Part shown: positions 1 to 8,482 of the stretch, piece by piece
Numbering within the stretch: position 1 is the stretch's first letter
Layout of the letters: every line of letters begins with the position of its first letter
NCBI GenBank assembly: GCA_005885015.1
Contig: VAYG01000007.1
Location: 1 to 15,205, forward strand
DNA: 15,205 nucleotides
Direction: 5' to 3'
Source: Actinomycetota bacterium
GTDB taxonomy: Bacteria > Actinomycetota > UBA4738
Translations under genes and position numbers: made by a program
Notes under the pieces: generated by a model
The model's input: the letters and a program-made list of their open reading frames with translations, nothing else
What the model was told of the DNA's origin: nothing
The model's database searches: none

Positions 1-2
1 TG

Positions 3-1877
3 CACGCGCCGGCCATCAGCTCGCCGGCGGAATCGGACAGCACGGTGCCATGCCCACCCAACACGCCGCCCCCCTGCCCCGGCGGCGGGGACACCGAGAT
101 CTCCATCGACCGGAGCGGCAAGGCCTACTACGCGGACCTGGCGGCGCTGGTCACCCTGAAGACGGCCACGTGGAGCCCGGAGGCGCACAGCATGGACACG
201 GGGCTGATCGCCTCAGGAGACCAGGGCATCAACGGGTTCGACCGGCAGTGGTTCGCCATGTGGGACCCGGTCGAGCGTCCGAACGACTACACCGGCCCGC
301 TGCCGGTCAACTACCTGAGCTTCGCCGAGGCGGCGGCGGGGTGCTGCCAGGCGGCGGACTACTCGCTGAACGGCATCGACTACACCGGCCCCACCGAGGA
401 ATACAGCATCTCGAACGACGGCCCGCTGGTGATCGACGACGAGCCGGGCATCGTCCTCCAGGCCGTGACGCTTAACGATCTGACCGACGTCGGCGTGGCC
501 ATCCTGTCTCGGGATCCCGCCCACCCGGACGATCCGGCGCTGAAGAACGCGCAGTTGGTCCAGGCCGCCGACACCGACGATCAGTCCCAGGGGAGCAACA
601 CGCGGCTGCTCTTCCCCGTCATCGCCTTGGACAAGCAGGACACCGCCTACCTGGTGTGGGGAACCCGCAACGACGACAAGACGGAGAGCCAGGACCCGAA
701 CGCCTGGCAGATCTGGTACGCCTACGCCCCCAAGCCGTGGACCTCGTGGTCGAGCCCGGTCAAGCTGAGCTCGGCGCCCTCGAACCAGAACGTGATGCCA
801 TGGGCCGTGGCCGGAGCGAACGGCCGCCTGGCCGTGGTGTGGTACGGCACATCGGACTCCACCCACGATCCGAGCACCAAGGATGTCCACCAGCCCTGGG
901 ACGTCTACCTGGCCACGGTCACGAACGCCGACACGCCGATACCGACCATCAGCCAGATCAAGGTCACCCGCCACCCCATGCACTACGGGACGATCTGCCT
1001 GGAGGGCCTGGGGTGCATCACGGTGGAGGGCAACCGGAACCTCGCGGACTTCTTCCAGGTCGACAAGGACCCGAGGGACGGCGCCCTCGTCATCACATAC
1101 AACGACACGTCCAACGAGCTGATCCAGGTTCCCCCGCCCACCGAGGCGGTCGACCACCGCGGCGCCGCCCAGGTGATGATCGTCAGGCAGAACGGTGGGG
1201 TCGGGCTGTTCGGCACCACCGTGAGCGGAGATCCGCGAACGGGCAGCAGGCTTGGTGATGCGACGGGGGACGCGCAGTTCGATCCGGTCTATGCCGGGCC
1301 CAACGTCCCCGAGCTGGATCTGACCAAGCTCCAGGTGGCCAACGCGAAGGACGGTTCCAACGACCTGATCTTCAAGGTCTCGGTCTCGTCGCTAGACGAT
1401 CTGGACCACGCCCTCACCGCGACCGGCGCGGAAGCGGTCGACTACGTGGCCCGATGGACGGGCCCGAAGGTGAAGGATCCGGAAACGGGCCTGAAGAATC
1501 CCCTGTACTACGCGGCCGTCGAGGTGCAGCCGGGCGGGCTGACCTCGTTCTACGCCGGAGGGGCCCAGTCCATCGACCTCTGCTCGGTTTCCGCCTGCAC
1601 GCCCCACGTGCTCAACTACCCGGCGCCCCCTCAGGGAGGGGTGTTCGTCACCGGCCAGCGCAAGTTGGCGGGAGGAGACAGTCCCGATACGTGGATCATC
1701 CGGGTGCCCCGATCCGCCGTGGGCAACCCGCCGGTAGGGTCTTTGATGGAGAGCCTCTCGGCGTTCGCCCTGGCCCGAAACCACTCGGCGAGCGTGCCGA
1801 TCACCAACGCCGAGGCTCAGGCGGGGATCACGCCGGTCGAGGTCGACGGGGTCTGCTGCATCGACGCGAAGGTGTAG
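3..1877 (+). CDS. Exported BNR/sialidase-like beta-propeller protein, 5' partial
   Basis: The frame is open from the window edge to the TAG at 1875-1877, so the true start and any signal peptide lie upstream; the GTG at 45 is internal-looking, without a clear ribosome binding site. About 625 residues are visible. Near the start, a Cys/Pro/Gly-rich stretch is followed by a GGGDTEISID-like strand, then repeated aromatic-rich beta strands such as WQIWYAYAP and MPWAVAGANGRLAVVWYGT, the style of BNR/sialidase-like multi-bladed propellers of actinobacteria. Several Cys pairs (GCCQ, the CSVSAC region, and GVCCID near the C-terminus) suggest disulfides and an extracellular site. I see no convincing canonical Asp-box series, so no glycosidase activity is assigned. 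It ends on a strong terminator. Family-level call from style of sequence only; the substrate is unknown. Confidence 0.8.
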   Translation, partial: HAPAISSPAESDSTVPCPPNTPPPCPGGGDTEISIDRSGKAYYADLAALVTLKTATWSPEAHSMDTGLIASGDQGINGFDRQWFAMWDPVERPNDYTGPLPVNYLSFAEAAAGCCQAADYSLNGIDYTGPTEEYSISNDGPLVIDDEPGIVLQAVTLNDLTDVGVAILSRDPAHPDDPALKNAQLVQAADTDDQSQGSNTRLLFPVIALDKQDTAYLVWGTRNDDKTESQDPNAWQIWYAYAPKPWTSWSSPVKLSSAPSNQNVMPWAVAGANGRLAVVWYGTSDSTHDPSTKDVHQPWDVYLATVTNADTPIPTISQIKVTRHPMHYGTICLEGLGCITVEGNRNLADFFQVDKDPRDGALVITYNDTSNELIQVPPPTEAVDHRGAAQVMIVRQNGGVGLFGTTVSGDPRTGSRLGDATGDAQFDPVYAGPNVPELDLTKLQVANAKDGSNDLIFKVSVSSLDDLDHALTATGAEAVDYVARWTGPKVKDPETGLKNPLYYAAVEVQPGGLTSFYAGGAQSIDLCSVSACTPHVLNYPAPPQGGVFVTGQRKLAGGDSPDTWIIRVPRSAVGNPPVGSLMESLSAFALARNHSASVPITNAEAQAGITPVEVDGVCCIDAKV

Positions 1878-1883
1878 AGGGGG

Positions 1884-1936
1884 CGAGGACCCCGCGGGAG
1901 GCTCTCGTTGAGCCTCCCGGGCATCCGGGGTCCTCG
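1884..1936. terminator. Large bidirectional hairpin terminator between convergent genes
   Basis: Two perfect 10-bp stem blocks stack on each other: CGAGGACCCC (1884-1893) pairs with GGGGTCCTCG (1927-1936), and CGGGAGGCTC (1895-1904) pairs with GAGCCTCCCG (1910-1919) around a TCGTT loop. It begins 7 bases after the stop of the sialidase-like gene and lies 14 bases beyond the stop of the convergent zinc-ribbon gene, so it can serve both. There is no clear U-tract, which is common in GC-rich actinobacteria. Confidence 0.8.
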
Positions 1937-1950
1937 ATCGCTCGGAATCG

Positions 1951-2124
1951 CTAGATGACCCTGCCGGGCGGAGTGGGCCGGGGGGCGGTGGCGTCGGCCA
2001 GCCCGAGGGCCCGCCACTGCTCCTCCTCGAGCCAGCGCCACCCGCACTGCCTGCACAGGATGAGCTGGGTCCGCAGGACGACCACGATCCGTTCGGATCG
2101 ACAGATCGGGCACCGCAGCTCCAC
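1951..2124 (-). CDS. Small zinc-ribbon protein (57 aa), unknown role
   Basis: GTG start at 2124 preceded by an excellent ribosome binding site (GCGAGGAGG, four bases before the GTG), stop TAG at 1951-1953. The protein begins MELRCPICRS and has a second pair in LILCRQCGWRW, so CPIC (residues 5-8) and CRQC (24-27) give the Cx2C-x15-Cx2C pattern of a zinc ribbon. An acidic/aromatic stretch (WLEEEQWRALGL) and a Pro-rich tail follow. It is divergent from glnA1 and shares the 200-base intergenic region that carries the GlnR-like repeats; it converges on the upstream sialidase-like gene across a shared terminator. Function not recognised; nucleic-acid or metal binding is only an inference from the fold. 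Confidence 0.75.
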   Translation of the reverse strand: MELRCPICRSERIVVVLRTQLILCRQCGWRWLEEEQWRALGLADATAPRPTPPGRVI

Positions 2125-2237
2125 CGGTCCTCCTCGCTCCAGGTTCGTGGGCCGAGTATCCCCGCACCGAGCCCCGACCGGCTACGGACGGAGGGCCGAA
2201 CTTCCTCCTAGGCCGAAGGGCCAGCCAGAGCCGAGGC

Positions 2238-2291
2238 TTTACACGGAATTAACGGGCTGGAAACGGGCGGGCAATCCAGTGCGGGTAGGCT
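2238..2291 (+). promoter_or_regulatory. glnA1 promoter with GlnR-like half-site array
   Basis: Four 5-mers start exactly 11 bases apart: TTTAC (2238), TTAAC (2249), GAAAC (2260), GCAAT (2271). The TTAAC-N6-GAAAC pair matches the actinobacterial GlnR consensus gTnAc-n6-GaAAc at all but the first base. A -10-like TAGGCT lies at 2286-2291, followed by the SD AAGGAGGG before the ATG at 2325. The same arrangement recurs before glnA2. The repeats are seen directly; GlnR binding is inferred. The site could also influence the divergent zinc-ribbon gene. Confidence 0.45.
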
Positions 2292-2324
2292 CGCGCCGAC
2301 CCCTGAGGAAGGAGGGACACCCGC

Positions 2325-3714
2325 ATGCCCGAAGAGAAGGCACGAGCGAAGGACGTCCTGGCCATGGCCGAGAAGGCCGGGGTCCAGATCGTCGACTTCC
2401 GGTTCTGCGACCTCCCCGGACTGATGCAGCATTTCTCCGTGCCCATGGCCGAGCTCTCCGAGGAGGGCTTCGAGGCCGGGTACGGCTTCGACGGCAGCTC
2501 CATCCGGGGCTTCCAGGAGATCCAGGAGTCCGACATGCTCCTGGTCCCCGACCCGGACGCCGCCTTCATCGACCCCTTCCTCAAAGTCCCTACGCTTGTC
2601 CTGCACTGCTTCGTCCGAGACCCCGTGACCGGCGAGATGTACAGCCGCGACCCCCGGTGGATCGCGCGGAAGGCCGAGCTCCACCTGGAGCAGACGGGCA
2701 TCGCCGACACCAGCTACTGGGGACCGGAGTGCGAGTTCTACATCTTCGACTCGATCCGGTTCGACCAGAACCAGCACGAGGGCTACTACCACATCGGTGC
2801 CGTCGAGGGCGCGTGGAACACCGGAGCCGAGGAAGGCGGCCGCAACCTCGGATATAAGCCGAGGTACAAGGAGGGCTACCATGGTCCTGAACCTCCAGCA
2901 GGTCGGCATCCAGGTGGAGGTGCAGCACCACGAGGTCGGCACGGCCGGGCAGTCGGAGATCGACATCCGCTACGACACGCTGCTGAAGACCGCGGACAAC
3001 GTCATGAAGTACAAGTACGTCGTCAAGAACACAGCGCGCCTGGCCGGCAAGACGGTCACGTTCATGCCGAAGCCGATCTTCCAGGACAACGGGTCGGGGA
3101 TGCACACCCACCAGAGCCTCTGGAAGGAAGGCGACAACCTGTTCTGGGACGAGCTCGGGTATGCCCAGATCTCGGACACGGCCCGCCACTACATCGGAGG
3201 CCTTCTTGCCCACGCCCCTGCGCTCCTCGCCTTCGCCGCGCCCACCACGAACTCGTACCGTCGGCTGGTTCCGGGCTACGAGGCGCCCATCAACCTGGTG
3301 TACTCACAGCGCAACCGCAGCGCCTGCGTCCGGATCCCCGTGTACTACAAGAACGCCACGGCCAAGCGCCTGGAGTTCCGCTCGCCGGACCCGTCGTGCA
3401 ACCCGTACCTCGCGTTCGCGGCGATGCTCCTGGCGGGGCTGGACGGGGTGAAGAACAAGATCGAGCCACCGGACCCCATCGACAAGGACCTGTACGACCT
3501 GCCCCCGGAGGAAGCGGTCAACGTGAAGCAGGTGCCCGGGTCGTTGGAGGAGGTGCTCAACGCCCTGGAGTCCGACCACGAGTTCATGCTCGAAGGCGGT
3601 GTGTTCACGCCGGACGTCATCGACACGTGGCTCGAGTACAAGCGGAAGAAGGAACTCGATCAGGTGCGTCTGCGACCCCACCCGTGGGAGTTCTATCTCT
3701 ATTACGACGTGTAG
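2325..3714 (+). pseudogene. glnA: Type I glutamine synthetase (GSI-beta), frame broken by a short deletion
   Basis: GlnA makes glutamine from glutamate, ammonia and ATP as a cytosolic dodecamer. The ATG at 2325 follows AAGGAGGG. Frame A (2325-2879, 185 residues) carries the beta-grasp part with GFDGSSIRGFQ and the metal-ligand segment SYWGPECEFYIFD. Frame B (from 2881, starting MVLNLQQVG, to TAG 3712-3714) carries HHEVGTAGQSEID, FMPKP, NGSGMHTHQS, NRSACVRIP, LEFRSPDPS and the adenylylation loop DKDLYDLPPEE (Tyr codon 3493-3495), ending in YLYYDV. Between KEGY and MVLNL the family normally has about 15 residues (FPVxPxDxxxDLRxx type); here one base remains, so about 44 bases are missing and the frame shifts. 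Frame A runs on out of frame into the EamA gene. Everything else is well conserved, so the lesion is recent or an assembly error. Its Tyr loop makes it the expected substrate of the GlnE encoded nearby. Confidence 0.9.
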
Positions 3715-3729
3715 ACGTACCTGGTCGAG

Positions 3730-4659
3730 TCAGGGCGACGCTTCGACCGAGAGCGCCTCGGGTGACAGCGCAGCTGTGCGGTGCGCGAGGATCACTCCCA
3801 TCACCACGAGCGCGCCGCCGACGATCTGCACCGCCGTCAGATGCTGGCCCAGGAACACCCACGCGAGGAACGCGGCGGCGGGCGGTTCCACGCTCGCCGC
3901 TATCCCCGCGGTCGCGGGTGACAGGACCCTGACTGCACCGACGGCGAGGAAGAACGGCACCAGCGTCCCGACCAGGCCGACGGCCAGCACGCTGATCGCG
4001 ACCTTCGGCTGATTGAGCACTGAGTAAGGCCAAGACCACCACGGAGCCACTACGGACCACGCAACAAGAGCCACGACGAAGCCCCACAGCAGGACCGTGG
4101 CTGCGGGAACCCCGCGCCGTCCCGCTGCGCCGGCCGAGAGCAGGTAGCCCGCGAACAAGAAGGCGGAGGCAGCCGCGGCAAGCAGGCCGAGGCGGTCGAC
4201 GCCATGCAGGCCCTCGGCGGCCCGGCTTACAAGGATCGCTCCGGTCAAGGTCAGCGCGGCGGCGGCCCACGCGAGACGACCCGGTCCACCCGCCCCGCGC
4301 CAGCGGAGCGCGGCGAGTGCCAGGAGGATGACTGGCGCCGTGAACTGGATGGACACGGCCACGCCGACCGGGAGCCGGTCGATGGCGACGTAGTAGGTGC
4401 CGTTCACGCCAGCCACGCACAGGCCGAACGCGACCAACGCGGCGAGCGCGCCCCGTGGGAGCCGCAACTGCTCCCGCCGCCACCACCAGAGGATCGCGAA
4501 CAGGACCACCAGCGCGATGAGGACACGGGCTTCGGCCAGGCGCACCGGGGCGACGCCGTGCTCGAAGGCGACCTTGGCCCACACCGCGGCCAAGCCCCAG
4601 CACGTCCCGGCGGCCACCACGCGAAGCAGTGCGGCGGCGGAGGCCCGCCGGTCGCTCAC
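3730..4659 (-). CDS. EamA/DMT-family transporter (309 aa)
   Basis: GTG start at 4659 overlaps the stop of the phosphodiesterase gene in a 4-base GTGA, so translation is probably coupled. The product has about ten hydrophobic helices arranged as two EamA repeats (roughly residues 10-140 and 150-290), with typical features such as AAGTCWGLAAVWAK in the first helix, GVNGTYYVAIDRLPVGVAVSIQFTAPV, and ASVEPPAAAFLAWVFLGQHLT near the end of the second repeat. The family exports or imports small metabolites, often amino acids, across the inner membrane; the substrate cannot be read here. Being last in the glnE operon makes an amino-acid or nitrogen-compound link tempting but unproven. Its stop lies only 15 bases from the convergent glnA1 stop, with no hairpin between. 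Confidence 0.9.
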   Translation of the reverse strand: MSDRRASAAALLRVVAAGTCWGLAAVWAKVAFEHGVAPVRLAEARVLIALVVLFAILWWWRREQLRLPRGALAALVAFGLCVAGVNGTYYVAIDRLPVGVAVSIQFTAPVILLALAALRWRGAGGPGRLAWAAAALTLTGAILVSRAAEGLHGVDRLGLLAAAASAFLFAGYLLSAGAAGRRGVPAATVLLWGFVVALVAWSVVAPWWSWPYSVLNQPKVAISVLAVGLVGTLVPFFLAVGAVRVLSPATAGIAASVEPPAAAFLAWVFLGQHLTAVQIVGGALVVMGVILAHRTAALSPEALSVEASP

Positions 4660-5822
4660 TCGCCGGGAACCACCAGGCACGGGACGAGCTGCTCGGTTGC
4701 GGTGAGCGACCCATGGTGGCCGCGCAACCCGGCCTGCAACGGGTCCACGTCGCGCTGGAACACGCCGAAGCCGTCTCGAGCCGCCATGACCACGTCGCCG
4801 ATCCGGGGACGCACCCGGTCCAGGACGATCGGCCCGAACCACTCGGCGTCGATGGCCTCGTCGCGAGGAAGGATCCACGCCCGGTCGCCGACGGTCTCCC
4901 GCCAGCACGCCAGCACATCCTTCTCGGCCCCCGGCCAGGCGTATACATGGCGGGCCCGGGCCTCGCCCCCAAGCATCCGCACACCCTCCATGAGTGCAGG
5001 GACGTCGGCCGTGTCGATCCGCTGGTCCGGACCCAGGTTGACCATCCCGTGGTCCGCCGTCACGACCAGCGCGAAGCCCGCAGGGAGGCGGCCGGTGATG
5101 GACTGGACCGCCTCGTCCACCCGCCGGAGATGTCCGACCCACTCCTCGGATCCCACACCCGCAAGGTGCCCGTAGGTGTCGAGGAAGGGGTGGTACGCAT
5201 ACACGGAGCTGCGTCCGTCCCGGAACGCGGTGGCCACGGCCAGAACCAGCTCCTCGAGCGTGTCGGCGCCCACGTACCGCCCGCCGCGGAGGATGGCCCT
5301 GGTGAGCCCCGACCCCAGATGCCCGGCCGGTCCGATCAGCAACATCTCCATGCCGGCTGCCGCCGCGCGCTCCACCACCGTGGGCTCGGGCTGGACCTCT
5401 TCGGGAACCAGCTCGTCCCGGAGGTCCCGGCTCGAGCCGATGCCGTAGGGCTGCCACAGGAGCGAGTTCATCGGCCTGTCCAGCCCCGGGACGGCGAACG
5501 TGTACCCGACCAGCCCGTGCTGGCCTGGCGGAAGACCGGTGCCCAGGGACCCGAGGCTGGCCGAGGTGGTGGACGGGAACCCCGCGGTGATGGGCGCGGC
5601 CGAGTCCGAGGCCGCGGCCAGGAACGGGGCATCCTCCCGGTGCGAACGGATCGACTCCCAGCCCATGCCGTCCACGACGAGCACGCAGACGCCGACGAGC
5701 GGGTCGATGCCCAGGGGATTGTCGAATCCGGGGAGACCCAGCGCGGCCAGGACCGACGGGACGAGGTCGGACAGCGTCCCCTCGCCGTATCGGGGGACCA
5801 GCGGCTCTCCGGTCGGCGTCAG
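4656..5822 (-). CDS. Alkaline phosphatase superfamily phosphodiesterase/nucleotide pyrophosphatase-like (388 aa)
   Basis: All seven metal/catalytic residues of the nucleotide pyrophosphatase/phosphodiesterase branch can be placed: Asp51 (VLVVDGMGW), Thr85 (GFPSTTSA, nucleophile), Asp215 and His219 (HPFLDTYGHL), Asp257-His258 (VTADHGM) and His370 (GHHGSLT). There is no signal peptide, so it is probably cytosolic; the natural substrate is unknown. Start: the open frame has no ATG or GTG near the glnE stop. The CTG at 5822 overlaps the glnE TGA as CTGA and sits six bases after GAGGAGGA, so I choose CTG. The next in-frame GTG would remove strands leading into the Asp51 motif. It overlaps glnE upstream and the EamA gene downstream by four bases each, a tight three-gene operon. 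Confidence 0.88.
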   Translation of the reverse strand: MTPTGEPLVPRYGEGTLSDLVPSVLAALGLPGFDNPLGIDPLVGVCVLVVDGMGWESIRSHREDAPFLAAASDSAAPITAGFPSTTSASLGSLGTGLPPGQHGLVGYTFAVPGLDRPMNSLLWQPYGIGSSRDLRDELVPEEVQPEPTVVERAAAAGMEMLLIGPAGHLGSGLTRAILRGGRYVGADTLEELVLAVATAFRDGRSSVYAYHPFLDTYGHLAGVGSEEWVGHLRRVDEAVQSITGRLPAGFALVVTADHGMVNLGPDQRIDTADVPALMEGVRMLGGEARARHVYAWPGAEKDVLACWRETVGDRAWILPRDEAIDAEWFGPIVLDRVRPRIGDVVMAARDGFGVFQRDVDPLQAGLRGHHGSLTATEQLVPCLVVPGE

Positions 5823-8476
5823 GGTTGGTCCTCCTCGTAGAACACGCGCTCCATGGCCACTCGTGCCCGATGCGTGATTCGCCGGTAGTCCTGGAGGAAC
5901 GCGTGGCGGGCCCGCTCGGCGTAGCCGAGCCGCCGGGCCAGGGCGACCTGTCCCTCGGGGGTGGGCGGCAGGGCCTCCGCGGGCACCCGCTGGTCGATCT
6001 CCAGGGCGGCCTTGATCTCGGAGAGGAAGACGTACGCCTCCCGGAGCGCGCGAGCGACGCTCTCCTCGATCAGGCCGGCGGCGGTGAGCGCCTCCAAGGC
6101 CTCGAGGGTATTCGTCCGCCGAACGTCCGGGTGAGCGAACCCGTGCCGCATCAGCGAGAGCTCCACGGCCCATTGCACGTCTGCCAGGCTCCCGTATCCG
6201 AGCTTGAAGTGGAACCGCCGGTCGTCCTTCGGCCGGATCCGCTCCTCCTCCATCCGGACGCGCATCCGCCGCACCTGGGCCACCTGGGCGAACGTCAGTC
6301 GCTCGGGATAGGCGAAGTCCGCCGAGTTCGACACGAACCGCCTCCCCAGCGACTCGTCGCCGGCCACGAACCTGGCCCGGAGGAGGGCCTGGTACTCCCA
6401 CGTCTCGGCCCAGCGTTCCCAGTACTCGAGGTAGGACGCCATCGACCGGGCCAGCGGGCCCGCCCGCCCCTCGGGGCGAAGGTCGGGGTCGGGGTTCCAT
6501 CCGAGCTCTCGCGTCGCGGCGAGTGTCCGCTCGGCGGCGGCGGAGGCCGAGGCGAGCCCATCGGGGCCTTCGCCTTCATACACGAACATCACGTCGAGGT
6601 CGGAGGCAAACGAAAGCTCCTCGGCGCCGAGGCCGCCCAGACCGATCACGGCCATGGGGACCGGGGGCCGGGACCGTTCCACGGCGATCGCCAGCGCTCC
6701 TTCGGCCACGCCGGCCAGCAGGCGACCGGTCTCCGGTACCTTGACCTCCCCGGACGCCGACGCCGCGGCCACCCGGACCAGCTCCGTCGCCGGATCCATC
6801 GCGAACAGGGGGCGCTCCAGTCCGGGGAGCTCGAGGACCGCCGCGGCATGTCTGGGCTGGGCGCTAAGGAGATCCGAGAAGGCCGAACTGGCCCCGACCA
6901 AGGCGGCCAGCCGTCTCGCTCCGTCCGGCCGGCCGGCCAGGAGGTCGCCGAATCGCTCGTCGGTCGCCAGTGCCTCGGTCACGCGCTCGAAACGGACCAG
7001 CGCGGCGTTGGGCCGGGCCGCGTTAGCCAGCGCCGGGGCGACCACCGGGAACAACGTCCCCATCACCTTCCCCAGACGCCCCGAGGGGTCGACCACCCGA
7101 GCCAGCGACCGGTAGGCCGCGGGGGGATCGGCGAATCCGAGGCCGGCGAGCAGTTCCTCCGTCGCGGTGCGGTCCAGAGCGGACCGGGGAGCGGGTGACG
7201 CGGCGAAGGCCTCGAGGAGCGGACGGTAGAACAGTCGCTCGTGGAGGCTCCGGACGATCTCGGTGTGGCGGTGGTGCTCCTCGAGCAGATGGGTGGCGTC
7301 GCTCAAACCAAGCGATCGAGCCAGAGGGGTCAGGGCTCGCCGACCTTCGGGCAGCTCGTGCGTCTGAAGGTCCCGGACCATCTGGAGGCGGTGTTCCAGC
7401 CGCCGGAGGAACCGGTAGGAGTCGGCCAGCGATCGAGCGTCGACCCAGGCGACAAAGCCTTCCTCCGCCAGTGCGTTCAGGGCTCGCAGCGTGTTCGGTT
7501 CCCGCAACCGCTCGTAGCGGCGGCCGTGGACGAGCTGGAGGAGCTGCACCGCGAACTCGACGTCGCGGATCCCGCCTCGGCCGCGCTTGACCTCGACGGA
7601 CTCCTTTCCGAGCGAACGGACCTGATCCTCGATCCGCGTCTTCGAAGCCCGGACGTCCTCGATGGCCGAGGGCGGGAGCTGCGCCGGATGCACGAACGGG
7701 GTGACCGCTTCGACGAATCGATCGCCCAGAGCCTGGTTCCCGGCCACCGGGCGGGCCTTCAACAAGGACTGGCGCTCCCACGTGGCGGCGTGGCCGCCGT
7801 AGTACTCGACCATGGACTCGAGCGACCGGGAGAGAGGGCCCGAGCGACCCTCGGGCCGCAGGTTGGCGTCCACCCGGACCGCCACCCCGTCGGCGGTCGG
7901 CTCGCTCAACAGGGAGATCACCTGGGCCGCGGCGCGTCCCGCTCGATCCTGGGCGGCGGCGCCCGATTCGACGTGGACGAACAACACATCCACATCGGAC
8001 GCGTAGTTCAGCTCCCGACCGCCCAGCTTCCCCATCCCGATCACGGCCACGTCGTCGGGAAGGGGCGACAGGCGAAGGCATGCCTCGGCGATGGCAGAGA
8101 GCTCCGTCATGACGTCCTCGACGTCCTCTCCGGCTAGGTCCCGGGCGGCCACGCGGTAGCCGGCCCGGCGCCGGAAACGGCGGATCCCGCGCACGGGACC
8201 CAGGCGGGCAAGGTCGGCGGCCCCCTCCTGCATCAGGTCTTGTCCCGACCGGGGGCCGAGGTCGGCTAACGCCTCGAGTTCCTCGGGATGGGCCAGGAAG
8301 AAATCGGACGCCGCCGTCGAGAACCCCAGGAGCCGCGCCGCCGCCGGGATGATGTCCGGGCGGGCCAGGAACTCCCTGGCCTCGGTGCGATCACCGACCC
8401 TGGAGACCGCGACGCGGGCGAGCTCGGGATCGGGCGCCTCTCCGAGGGCCCGCCCCAGGACCTCGGGCGAAATCAC
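5819..8476 (-). CDS. glnE: Bifunctional glutamine synthetase adenylyltransferase/adenylyl-removase (885 aa)
   Basis: GlnE attaches and removes AMP at the loop tyrosine of GlnA, tuning glutamine synthesis to nitrogen status. Two nucleotidyltransferase domains are visible: the N-terminal (deadenylylating) one with GKLGGRELNYASDVDVLFV at about 149-167, and the C-terminal (adenylylating) one with GGLGAEELSFASDLDVMFV at about 614-632. Each is followed by its RPEGRSGPL or RPEGRAGPL motif (207-215, 668-676) and by GRGGIRDVEF or YGSLADVQW. The length is somewhat short for actinobacterial GlnE (often nearer 1000), partly at the N-terminus and perhaps in the first linker (SAIAEACLRLSPLP). I prefer the GTG at 8476 over the TTG at 8515: homology starts there and TACCAT sits six bases upstream, suggesting a leaderless mRNA. 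It heads the operon with the phosphodiesterase and EamA genes. No frame lesion was seen. Confidence 0.95.
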   Translation of the reverse strand: MISPEVLGRALGEAPDPELARVAVSRVGDRTEAREFLARPDIIPAAARLLGFSTAASDFFLAHPEELEALADLGPRSGQDLMQEGAADLARLGPVRGIRRFRRRAGYRVAARDLAGEDVEDVMTELSAIAEACLRLSPLPDDVAVIGMGKLGGRELNYASDVDVLFVHVESGAAAQDRAGRAAAQVISLLSEPTADGVAVRVDANLRPEGRSGPLSRSLESMVEYYGGHAATWERQSLLKARPVAGNQALGDRFVEAVTPFVHPAQLPPSAIEDVRASKTRIEDQVRSLGKESVEVKRGRGGIRDVEFAVQLLQLVHGRRYERLREPNTLRALNALAEEGFVAWVDARSLADSYRFLRRLEHRLQMVRDLQTHELPEGRRALTPLARSLGLSDATHLLEEHHRHTEIVRSLHERLFYRPLLEAFAASPAPRSALDRTATEELLAGLGFADPPAAYRSLARVVDPSGRLGKVMGTLFPVVAPALANAARPNAALVRFERVTEALATDERFGDLLAGRPDGARRLAALVGASSAFSDLLSAQPRHAAAVLELPGLERPLFAMDPATELVRVAAASASGEVKVPETGRLLAGVAEGALAIAVERSRPPVPMAVIGLGGLGAEELSFASDLDVMFVYEGEGPDGLASASAAAERTLAATRELGWNPDPDLRPEGRAGPLARSMASYLEYWERWAETWEYQALLRARFVAGDESLGRRFVSNSADFAYPERLTFAQVAQVRRMRVRMEEERIRPKDDRRFHFKLGYGSLADVQWAVELSLMRHGFAHPDVRRTNTLEALEALTAAGLIEESVARALREAYVFLSEIKAALEIDQRVPAEALPPTPEGQVALARRLGYAERARHAFLQDYRRITHRARVAMERVFYEEDQP

Positions 8477-8482
8477 GGCCCG

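Noticed and set aside
213..1157. Long minus-strand reading frame opposite the sialidase-like gene
   Set aside because: Low-complexity Val/Arg/Gly-rich translation with no family resemblance, a mirror of biased codon use on the other strand.
1955..2857. 300-residue plus-strand reading frame
   Set aside because: It overlaps the zinc-ribbon gene and the start of glnA1 in another frame, is Arg/Pro-rich with no family resemblance, and is a high-GC shadow.
3680..3700. Possible terminator hairpin CCCA-CCCG-TGGG near the end of glnA1
   Set aside because: Only four base pairs, inside conserved coding sequence for RPHPWEF, so likely chance.
2325..3932. A single 535-residue reading frame from the glnA1 start
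   Set aside because: Only the first 185 residues are glutamine synthetase; the rest is out of frame and runs antisense into the EamA gene.
4629..5840. 403-residue plus-strand reading frame
   Set aside because: It lies fully opposite the phosphodiesterase gene, whose catalytic motifs are unmistakable.
7023..8081. 352-residue minus-strand reading frame inside glnE
   Set aside because: Same strand as glnE in another frame; Arg/Pro-rich translation without motifs.
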